DNA from: Georgenia wutianyii
GTDB taxonomy: Bacteria; Actinomycetota; Actinomycetes; Actinomycetales; Actinomycetaceae
Assembly (NCBI RefSeq): GCF_006349365.1
Contig: NZ_CP040899.1
Location: 2,294,001-2,358,000 of the forward strand
Length of the DNA: 64,000 nucleotides
Reading direction: 5' to 3'
Shown: piece after piece, positions 58,137 to 64,000 of the stretch
Layout: each line of letters begins with the position of its first letter
Numbering within the stretch: the first letter of the stretch is position 1
Notes under the pieces: generated by a model
What the model was told of the DNA's origin: nothing
Seen by the model: only the letters and a program-made list of their open reading frames with translations
The model's database searches: none
Program-made: the position numbers and the translations under genes

Positions 58137-59141
58137 CTATTCTATCGGACCGTCCACCCGCTCCACGTGCGAGACAGGCCACTCCAGGCGGGCCGCGACC
58201 TGCGCCGCCGTCGCCCCCGGGCCGAGCCTGCGGCGGGCGTGGGTGACGAGCCGGCGACGCAGCTCGCGCCTCCTGCGACGGCGCACGAGTGCCCCGCCGA
58301 CGAGCCCGTGGCGCGGGGCGACGAGGAGGGCGAGGAGGAAGAGCGCGCCGACGACGGTGGCGACCATCCCGGCGATCGACAGGTCCCACAGGACGGCGAG
58401 GCCGTACCCGCCGAGGACTGCCACGACCCCGACCCCGAGCGCGACGGTGAGCATGCGACCGAAGCCGTCGGTGAGGAGGTAGGCGGTGGCCGCCGGACCG
58501 GCGAGGAGGGCGACGACGAGGATGGCGCCGACCGCGTCGAAGGCGCCGACGACCGTGAGCGAGACGAGCGACATGAGGACGGTCTGGACGACCACCGGGG
58601 ACAGGCCGAGGACGGCGGCGAGCGCGGGGTCGAACGTCGTCACCTTGAGCTCCTTGTAGAACAGGAGCACGGCCGCCACCGCGACGAGCGCGACGAGGCC
58701 GGTGGTCCACCAGGAGCGCGGCCCGAGGTCCACGCCCCCGACGGTGAGGACGTGGAGCGGCGCGAAGGCGATCTCGCCGAACAGGACGTGCTCGAGGTCG
58801 AGGTGGACGTCGCCGCCGAACCGGGCGACGAGCAGTACCCCGAGGGCGAACAGCCCGGTGAAGACGATGCCGGTGGCGGCGTCGCCGTGGACCGTGCCGC
58901 TGCGCTCGAGGAGGTCGACGAGGGTGACGGTGAGCAGCCCGAACGCCGCGGCGCCGGCGACGGCGGCGAGCGGGCCCAACGAGCCGGTGAGCAGGAAGGC
59001 GACGACGATGCCGGGCAGCGCCGCGTGGGAGATCGCGTCGGCGACCATGACCTTGCGGCGCAGCAGGAGGACGCAGCCGAGCAGCGCGCACGGCGCGACG
59101 ACGAGCAGGGCGGTGACGATGATGACGAGGTCGACGTTCAC
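58137..59141 (-). CDS. Metal (Mn/Zn) ABC transporter permease, second subunit
   Basis: A 334-residue permease of the zinc/manganese ABC-3 family with about eight hydrophobic segments; the block GCVLLLRRKVMVADAISHAALPG is diagnostic. The GTG at 59141 overlaps the stop of the first permease. After the membrane part a basic, Arg-rich tail of about 60 residues ends in a helical stretch (ATAAQVAARLEWPVSHVERV) that resembles a winged-helix fragment. Two different permeases in one operon is the TroCD/MntCD arrangement. It is the last gene of the operon. Confidence 0.88.
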   Translation of the reverse strand: MNVDLVIIVTALLVVAPCALLGCVLLLRRKVMVADAISHAALPGIVVAFLLTGSLGPLAAVAGAAAFGLLTVTLVDLLERSGTVHGDAATGIVFTGLFALGVLLVARFGGDVHLDLEHVLFGEIAFAPLHVLTVGGVDLGPRSWWTTGLVALVAVAAVLLFYKELKVTTFDPALAAVLGLSPVVVQTVLMSLVSLTVVGAFDAVGAILVVALLAGPAATAYLLTDGFGRMLTVALGVGVVAVLGGYGLAVLWDLSIAGMVATVVGALFLLALLVAPRHGLVGGALVRRRRRRELRRRLVTHARRRLGPGATAAQVAARLEWPVSHVERVDGPIE

Positions 59142-60007
59142 GCCGCCACCCCCGTGCGGCGCCGGTGTCCGCGCAGGCGCCGGGCGGGCAGTGACAGCAG
59201 GAGCAGACCGGTCGCGACGAGGACGACGAGCGGACCGGTGGGCAGGTCGGTGGTCGTCGCGCTGAGCACCGCCCCGCTCGCCCCGCTCACCGCCCCGAGG
59301 ACCGCGGCCAGGACCAGCATGACCGGGAGCCGGTCGGTCCACTGCCGCGCCGCGGCGGCTGGGGTGATGAGCAGGGCCGCGACGAGGACGACGCCGACCG
59401 TCTGGATCCCGACGACGATGGCCAGGACGAGGAGACCGGTGAGCAGCGCCTCGACCCACCGCACCGGGTAGCCCACGGCGCGGGCGAAGGCGGGGTCGAA
59501 GGCGACGAGCTTGAGCTCCTTGTACGTGAGGGCGACGACGGCGAGGACGAGCGCCGTGACCGCGGCCATGACGCGCACGTCGGAGGCGACGAGGCTGGCG
59601 GCCTGGCCGAGGACGAAGCGGTCCAGGCCGCTCTGCCCGGACGCCCCGGTGCCGGCGACGTAGGTGAGGAGCACGGTCCCGGCGCCGAAGAACACCGACA
59701 GGACGAGGGCGAGGGCGGCGTCCTGCTTGACGCGCGTGCGTTGGACGACGAGGAGGACGAGCCCGGCCGCGAGCGCCGCCGTCACGGCCGCGCCACTCAT
59801 GAGGCCGGGGCCGGACGTGGTGCCGGTGACGAGGAACCCGAGGACGACGCCGGGCAGCGTCGCGTGGGCGAGCGCGTCGCTGAGCAGGCTCTGGCGGCGC
59901 AGCACCGCGAAGGTGCCGAGCGTGCCGCCGAGCAGCCCCAGGACGGCCGCCCCGAGGGCGACGGTGCGCAGCGTGTAGTCCCCGAGCATCCCGGCGACCT
60001 CACCCAT
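59138..60007 (-). CDS. Metal (Mn/Zn) ABC transporter permease, first subunit
   Basis: A 289-residue permease, eight or nine hydrophobic segments, with the family block [22 protein letters not shown] and [21 protein letters not shown]. The ATG at 60007 overlaps the ATPase stop by 8 nt. It pairs with the 334-residue permease downstream to form the membrane pore of a manganese or zinc importer. The short basic C-terminus ends at the overlap with that gene. Confidence 0.9.
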   Translation of the reverse strand: MGEVAGMLGDYTLRTVALGAAVLGLLGGTLGTFAVLRRQSLLSDALAHATLPGVVLGFLVTGTTSGPGLMSGAAVTAALAAGLVLLVVQRTRVKQDAALALVLSVFFGAGTVLLTYVAGTGASGQSGLDRFVLGQAASLVASDVRVMAAVTALVLAVVALTYKELKLVAFDPAFARAVGYPVRWVEALLTGLLVLAIVVGIQTVGVVLVAALLITPAAAARQWTDRLPVMLVLAAVLGAVSGASGAVLSATTTDLPTGPLVVLVATGLLLLSLPARRLRGHRRRTGVAA

Positions 60008-60743
60008 CGCGCGCGCTCCCCTCGAAGGGCAGGGCTGCCCCGCCGTAGGTGCGGGCGATGTTCTCCGCGGTGAAGACCTCGGCCGTGGGGCCGGCGGCGA
60101 CGAGCTCGCGGTTGAGCAGGACGACGGTGTCGAAGTACTCGGCCACGGTGGCGAGGTCGTGGTGGACGACGACGACGGTCCGCCCCTCGTCGCGGAGCTC
60201 GCGCAGGAGGTCGACGACGACGCGCTCGGTGGGGTGGTCGACGCCGACGAACGGCTCGTCGGCGAGGTAGAGGCGCGCGTCCTGGGCCAGCGCCCGGGCG
60301 AGGAAGACGCGTTGCTGCTGGCCGCCGGACAGCTCCCCGATCTGCCGGTCGGCGAGGTCGAGCATCCCGACGCGCTCGAGGCACCGCTCGGCGGTGCGCC
60401 GCTCGGCCGGGCCGGGGCGGCGCAGCCAGCCCAGGCGCCCGTAGGTGCCCATCTCGACGACGTCGCGCGCGTTCGTCGGAAAGTCCCAGTCGACGCTTCC
60501 CCGCTGCGGGACGTAGCCGACGTCCCGGCGCCCGCGCTCCAGCGGCCGGCCGAAGACCCGCACGGTGCCGGCGACCGGCCGCAGGAGGCCCATGGCGATC
60601 TTGAGCAGCGTCGTCTTGCCGGCACCGTTGGGGCCGACGACGCCGACGAGTCGGCCCTCGGGCACGGTGAAGGACACGTCCCACAGCACCGGTTCCTCGC
60701 GGTAGGCGGCCGTGAGCCCGTGGACCGACAGCGGGGCGCTCAT
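60000..60743 (-). CDS. Metal (Mn/Zn) ABC transporter ATP-binding protein
   Basis: A 247-residue ATPase. Walker A is [12 protein letters not shown], the Q-loop region [19 protein letters not shown] is the phrase found in manganese-type transporters (MntB/TroB), the signature is [15 protein letters not shown] and Walker [13 protein letters not shown] with the HHDL switch. It overlaps the binding-protein gene by 4 nt (ATGA) and the first permease by 8 nt. It drives uptake of Mn2+ (more likely) or Zn2+. Confidence 0.92.
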   Translation of the reverse strand: MSAPLSVHGLTAAYREEPVLWDVSFTVPEGRLVGVVGPNGAGKTTLLKIAMGLLRPVAGTVRVFGRPLERGRRDVGYVPQRGSVDWDFPTNARDVVEMGTYGRLGWLRRPGPAERRTAERCLERVGMLDLADRQIGELSGGQQQRVFLARALAQDARLYLADEPFVGVDHPTERVVVDLLRELRDEGRTVVVVHHDLATVAEYFDTVVLLNRELVAAGPTAEVFTAENIARTYGGAALPFEGSARDG

Positions 60744-61669
60744 CGCGGCCCCAGCGCGCCTGCGACGAGCTCGGCGTTGGCCAGGAGCATGCCGGCGTAG
60801 GTCCCGGCGGGCGTGCCGGGCTCCCCGAGGGCGTCGGAGTACAGGCCCTCCTCGGGCACCTCGACCGTCCAGCCGCGGTCCGCGGCGGCCTCGCGGACGG
60901 CGGTGATGCTCGCCGGGGAGACGCTGGACTCGGTGAACAGGGCGGGCACCCCACGCTCGACGAGGAGGTCGACGAGGCGCCGGATGTCGGCGACGCCCGC
61001 CTCGTCCTCGGTCGACAGCCCCTGCACGCCGCGCACCTCGAGGCCGTAGGCGCGGCCGAAGTAGCCGAAGGCGTCGTGCGAGGTGACGAGGAGGCGGGAG
61101 CGCTCGGGGACGGCGTCGAGCAGGGCGGTGGCCTCGGCGTGGGCGGCGAGCGCCTGCGCGACGTACTCCTGCCCGCCTGCGGCGAAGTCCTCGGCGTGCT
61201 CGGGGGCGAGGTCGCTCAGCTGCGCGACGAGCGGGGGCACCACCTGCACCCACAGCTCGGGGTCGAACCACACGTGCGGGTCGTGCTGGCCCGGGTGGTC
61301 GGCCGAGGCGAGGAGGTCATCGGCGGGGAGCGCGTCGGTCAGCGCCACGACGCGCTCGAGCGCCCCGGCCTCGAGGACCTCCTCCATCCGCCCCTCGAGG
61401 AAGAGTCCGTGGTAGACGACGAGGTCGGCGTCGGCGAGCGCCCGCACGTCGCCCTGGCTGGCGCGGTACAGGTGCGGGTCGACGCCGGGGCCCATGAGTG
61501 CCGTGACGTCGACGTGCTCTCCGCCCACCGCGCTGACGAGGTCCGCGGCATGCGTCGTCGTCACGGTGACGTCGATGCGCGCGTCGGCGCTCTCGGCGGG
61601 TGCGGAGCAGGCGGCGAGGAGGAGGGCGACGACGCCCAGCGCGGCCAGTTTTCGGGTCTCCGAACTCAT
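60740..61669 (-). CDS. Metal-binding lipoprotein of the Mn/Zn ABC importer
   Basis: A 309-residue cluster-9 binding protein. The signal has lipobox LLAAC (Cys21). Metal-ligand positions: His in [12 protein letters not shown], His in [12 protein letters not shown], and Glu/Asp in the C-lobe (FTESSVSP, then EEGLYSDAL). The His-rich loop that marks many zinc-specific proteins is short here (DHPGQHDPH), which fits manganese at least as well. The ATG at 61669 is 6 nt after a TACCCT box. It heads the four-gene operon and is divergent from a TetR gene. Confidence 0.9.
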   Translation of the reverse strand: MSSETRKLAALGVVALLLAACSAPAESADARIDVTVTTTHAADLVSAVGGEHVDVTALMGPGVDPHLYRASQGDVRALADADLVVYHGLFLEGRMEEVLEAGALERVVALTDALPADDLLASADHPGQHDPHVWFDPELWVQVVPPLVAQLSDLAPEHAEDFAAGGQEYVAQALAAHAEATALLDAVPERSRLLVTSHDAFGYFGRAYGLEVRGVQGLSTEDEAGVADIRRLVDLLVERGVPALFTESSVSPASITAVREAAADRGWTVEVPEEGLYSDALGEPGTPAGTYAGMLLANAELVAGALGPR

Positions 61670-61675
61670 GCGATG

Positions 61676-61681
61676 AGGGTA
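61676..61681 (-). promoter_or_regulatory. Leaderless -10 box (TACCCT) of the metal ABC operon
   Basis: On the minus strand TACCCT, 6 nt, ATG at 61669. It lies in the 66-bp divergent gap that also contains the tetR promoter. Confidence 0.45.
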
Positions 61682-61722
61682 GCCGAATCTGCGCAGAACG
61701 CCCGCCCGCGGAGCCGGGCACG

Positions 61723-61728
61723 TAGGAT
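61723..61728 (+). promoter_or_regulatory. Leaderless -10 box (TAGGAT) of the tetR gene
   Basis: TAGGAT, 7 nt, ATG at 61736, without Shine-Dalgarno. A close match to the actinobacterial leaderless pattern. Confidence 0.5.
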
Positions 61729-61735
61729 CGGCGCG

Positions 61736-62422
61736 ATGTCCGAGCAGCCCACGCCGCAGCGCACGGCACAGGAGACCCGGGCCGCCCTTCTCGAGGCGGC
61801 GGCCGCGGAGATCCTCGAGTGCGGCTACGCGGCTGCGAGCCTCTCCGCGATCGCCGCCCGACACGGGCTGACGAAGGGGGCGCTGGCCCACCAGTTCCCC
61901 ACGAAGAGCGCCTTCGTCAGCGCCCTGGGCGACGCGCTGCGCGAGGCCGTGCGCGCGTCGGTCGCCGCCGGGAGGAAGGCCTACCCCGACAGCCCCTCTC
62001 ACGCACTCATCGCGTTCGTGCTGCACCTCGGGTCGCGGGCCACCAGCGACCCGGCGGTCGCTGCGGCGACGGCGCTGTTCTCCGACCGCGCGGTGCCGGA
62101 CCCGCGACTCGCGGGGGCCGTGGGAGAGCTTCTCGAGGAGACCGAGCGGTTCGTCGCCGAGGCCTACGCGGCCGGTGAGGGCGACAGTTCCCTGCCACCG
62201 GCCGATGTCGCCGAGCACATCGTCGTCACGAACCTGGGAACGGCGTCGTTCCGGCTCCACCAGCATCCGACGGGACCTGGGCGGCCGCGGTTGCGCTTCC
62301 TGCGCATCACCCTCGCGGGCGCCGGGTTCCACGACGTCGACTCCGTCATCGACGAGGTGGTGTCCAGCCGGGCGAACGGGACGCTGGACGCGCTCCCGCC
62401 GAGCAGGAGCATGACCCGCTGA
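61736..62422 (+). CDS. TetR-family transcriptional regulator
   Basis: A 228-residue regulator with an N-terminal TetR helix-turn-helix (RAALLEAAAAEILECGYAAASLSAIAARHGLTKGALAHQF; recognition helix about residues 35-55) and a helical ligand domain. The HTH recalls the ArpA/ScbR-like branch, but ligand class is not certain. Its 66-bp divergent spacing from the metal transporter suggests it may control that operon, though metal control is usually by DtxR or Fur proteins. It converges with the surface protein gene, separated by a strong hairpin. Confidence 0.85.
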   Translation: MSEQPTPQRTAQETRAALLEAAAAEILECGYAAASLSAIAARHGLTKGALAHQFPTKSAFVSALGDALREAVRASVAAGRKAYPDSPSHALIAFVLHLGSRATSDPAVAAATALFSDRAVPDPRLAGAVGELLEETERFVAEAYAAGEGDSSLPPADVAEHIVVTNLGTASFRLHQHPTGPGRPRLRFLRITLAGAGFHDVDSVIDEVVSSRANGTLDALPPSRSMTR

Positions 62423-62423
62423 C

Positions 62424-62461
62424 GTGGTGCGAGGGCCGGCGGACGCCGGCCCCCGCACCAC
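62424..62461. terminator. Bidirectional terminator
   Basis: GTGGTGCG and GGGCCGGCG pair with GCCGGCCC and CGCACCAC, an 8 + 8 bp stem with small internal loop, between convergent genes ending at 62422 and 62463. Confidence 0.7.
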
Positions 62462-62462
62462 C

Positions 62463-64000
62463 TCACCTCCGGGCGTCGGTGAGGCGTCGACCGAGAAGCA
62501 GCCCGGCACCGCCGAACAGCAGGAGTGCCGCGAGGGCGGCGGACCCCGCCGGCTCGACACCGGTGCTGGCCAGGGCTGCCGCCGGCCGCTGGGTCGCGGC
62601 CTCGCCGGTGTTCACGTCACTGTCCGCCGCCGGGACCGTCGGCTCCGGGTCCACCGGGTCCGTCGGGTCCGTGGGATCCGGGTCCACCGGGTCCGTCGGG
62701 TCGGTCGGGTCCGGGTCCACCGGGTCCGTCGGGTCCGTCGGGTCGGTCGGATCCGGGTCCACCGGGTCCGTCGGGTCCGGGTCCACCGGGTCCGTGGGAT
62801 CCGGGTCCACCGGGTCCGTCGGGTCCGTCGGGTCCGGGTCCACCGGGTCCGTCGGGTCCGTCGGGTCGGTCGGGTCCGTCGGGTCGGTCGGGTCCGGGTC
62901 CACCGGGTCCGTCGGGTCGGTCGGGTCCGGGTCCACCGGGTCCGTCGGGTCCGTGGGATCCGGGTCCACCGGGTCCGTCGGGTCGGTCGGGTCCGGGTCC
63001 ACCGGGTCCGTCGGGTCGGTCGGGTCCGGGTCCACCGGGTCCGTCGGGTCGGTCGGGTCCGGGTCCACCGGGTCCGTCGGGTCGGTCGGGTCCGGGTCCA
63101 CCGGGTCCGTCGGGTCGGTCGGGTCCGGGTCCACCGGGTCCGTCGGGTCGGTCGGGTCCGGGTCCACCGGGTCCACCGGGTCGGTCGGGTCCGGGTCCAC
63201 CGGGTCCGTCGGGTCCGTCGGGTCCGGGTCCACCGGGTCCGTGGGGTCTGGGTCCGCAGGCACGTCGCAGGGCAGCTGGCCGGTGAAGCCGTGGTGGTGG
63301 ATCTCGCCACCGCCGGTCGTCGTCACCCGCCGGGCGACCCACTGACCGTTGGTCGTCACGTGCGAGCTGAACATCAGGTCGACCTCGGGCGCCCAGATGG
63401 CGCCGAGCTCGACCCCGTCGACGAGGACCTCGCCGCTGAGACCGGACAGGTCGTACATGATGTGGCGGGCGTAGGACTGCTGGGCGGAGGAGGCCGAGGA
63501 CCAGCCCTCGATGCGGACCTGCTGGAGGCGGTCCGTGCCTGCCGGGACGTCGATGACGAGGGGCGCCTGCTCGGTCGGTGCGTAGCTCGCGGCCGCGCCC
63601 TCGAGCTTGACCGTGCGCCCGACGAGGTCCTCGTACGCCACGAGGTTGGGCCGGTCGGTCGCCAGGCCCGAGAGGTAGGCGAAGCCGTCCCGCTGCTCGA
63701 CGGTGGCCTGCCGGACCAGGTCCTCCCCGGCTCCGGGGAGGTCGGCGAGACACTGGTTGGCCCGGGCGACCCCGTCCTCGAGCCCTGCGAAGTAGGCCTC
63801 GACGCTCGGCCGCTCGGTGGCGACGTCGGCGGTCGAGGCGCCCGCGAAGGGCACCGTCTTGAGGTCGATCTTGCCGGTCTGGTCGGCGTTGGGCACCGCG
63901 TCGTTGAGGAGGCGGAGGAAGTCGGAGCCGGCGGCCGGCCCGAGGCCCCCGCCGCGGGCGCTCGCCCGGAGGTTGGTGACGTCGACGAGCCGGACGACGG
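62463..64000 (-). CDS. Choice-of-anchor-A surface protein with Asp-Pro repeat stalk and LAxTG anchor (N-terminus outside window)
   Basis: The frame is open to base 64000, so the start is not seen. The visible 512 residues begin in an adhesin-like domain ([15 protein letters not shown] ... [20 protein letters not shown]) and include the choice-of-anchor-A block with [20 protein letters not shown] and [15 protein letters not shown]. Next comes a stalk of about 200 residues built from [11 protein letters not shown] units. The C-terminus is a sortase signal: LASTG, a hydrophobic segment and RR. LAxTG is the motif of actinobacterial class E sortases. The protein is expected to be wall-linked; ligand unknown. 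A GTG at 63896 is an internal Val, not the start. Confidence 0.88.
   Translation of the reverse strand, partial: VVRLVDVTNLRASARGGGLGPAAGSDFLRLLNDAVPNADQTGKIDLKTVPFAGASTADVATERPSVEAYFAGLEDGVARANQCLADLPGAGEDLVRQATVEQRDGFAYLSGLATDRPNLVAYEDLVGRTVKLEGAAASYAPTEQAPLVIDVPAGTDRLQQVRIEGWSSASSAQQSYARHIMYDLSGLSGEVLVDGVELGAIWAPEVDLMFSSHVTTNGQWVARRVTTTGGGEIHHHGFTGQLPCDVPADPDPTDPVDPDPTDPTDPVDPDPTDPVDPVDPDPTDPTDPVDPDPTDPTDPVDPDPTDPTDPVDPDPTDPTDPVDPDPTDPTDPVDPDPTDPTDPVDPDPTDPTDPVDPDPTDPTDPVDPDPTDPTDPTDPTDPTDPVDPDPTDPTDPVDPDPTDPVDPDPTDPVDPDPTDPTDPTDPVDPDPTDPTDPVDPDPTDPTDPVDPEPTVPAADSDVNTGEAATQRPAAALASTGVEPAGSAALAALLLFGGAGLLLGRRLTDARR
62641..63255. repeat. 33-bp tandem coding repeats (Asp-Pro stalk)
   Basis: A near-identical array with a 33-bp period (11 residues), interrupted by shorter 9-, 18- and 24-bp forms between 62740 and 62900. 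High identity indicates recent expansion; the number of units may be mis-assembled and may vary between strains. Confidence 0.85.

Noticed and set aside
62525..63286. A + strand open frame encoding Gly-Pro-Pro collagen-like repeats (and another encoding Gly-Ser-Thr-Gly-Ser-Val repeats)
   Set aside because: Both are antisense readings of the Asp-Pro stalk repeat; the minus-strand frame has the anchor domain and sortase signal, and the + frames have no start signal or flanking domain.
63896..63896. GTG at 63896 as start of the anchor-A surface protein
   Set aside because: The frame stays open with sensible protein sequence (LRLLND before it) to the window edge, so this is an internal valine.

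Overview
The window is a very GC-rich, gene-dense bacterial chromosome segment that fits an actinobacterium, most likely order Micrococcales (Cellulomonas/Georgenia-like; not provable from this stretch). Signs are the GC-skewed codon use, many leaderless start codons (TAnnnT then 6-7 nt then ATG/GTG), an LAxTG-type wall anchor, a fused OleBC protein and pervasive GTGA/ATGA gene overlaps. There are about 57 genes. No rRNA, convincing tRNA, phage, integrase, transposase or CRISPR was seen.

Region 1 (1-3060): a membrane-anchored metallophosphoesterase cut by the window edge, and a glutamate-cysteine-ligase-family enzyme.

Region 2 (3064-21320) is the most interesting part: a sugar-acid locus. 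Gluconokinase, a fructuronate-reductase-type dehydrogenase and uronate isomerase form an overlapping operon. Divergent from it lies a LarA-superfamily nickel-pincer epimerase, then a TRAP importer (dctPQM, dctM frameshifted), a Tat-exported beta-helix protein of the pectate-lyase type, a tatA-tatC-tatB operon, a Gfo/Idh oxidoreductase, 6-phosphogluconate dehydrogenase, a LacI-type regulator, and larE-larB for the nickel cofactor. No mannonate dehydratase, KDG kinase or KDPG aldolase is present. The parts make a coherent route: glucuronate -> fructuronate -> mannonate -> (C2 epimerisation by the LarA homologue) gluconate -> 6-phosphogluconate -> ribulose 5-phosphate. GGCAA/TTGCC half-sites repeated every 10 bp lie in front of uxaC/larA, dctP, the beta-helix gene/tatA and lacI/larE, suggesting one regulon.

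Region 3 (21489-35565): housekeeping and stress genes: NhaA, amidohydrolase, a glutathionyl-hydroquinone-reductase-type transferase, a PadR/HAAS pair, methyltransferase, a large unknown lipoprotein, thioredoxin, a GntR regulator with a tiny upstream ORF, MarR with a divergent ABC exporter, CorA, a HAD phosphatase and an aldo/keto reductase.

Region 4 (35648-40496): oleA-oleBC-oleD, for long-chain olefins by head-to-head condensation. The OleB-OleC linker is built from an 18-bp repeat that also forms a non-coding array downstream of tatB.

Region 5 (40635-54730): nucleoside phosphorylase, Nudix hydrolase, a DUF916/WxL-like surface pair, a Tat-exported TIM-barrel protein, a 1177-residue secreted sugar-dehydrogenase/PKD/Ig-like protein, pyruvate oxidase, a secreted serine hydrolase, a conserved unknown and a lipoprotein.

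Region 6 (54875-64000): zinc alcohol dehydrogenase, an SDR, an MFS transporter, a four-gene Mn/Zn ABC importer, a TetR regulator and a choice-of-anchor-A surface protein with a long Asp-Pro repeat stalk and an LAxTG anchor, running off the right edge. Dispersed intergenic palindromes with a GAGAGCTGGATC-type core occur at 12291, 12427 and 30309, with a half copy at 41911.
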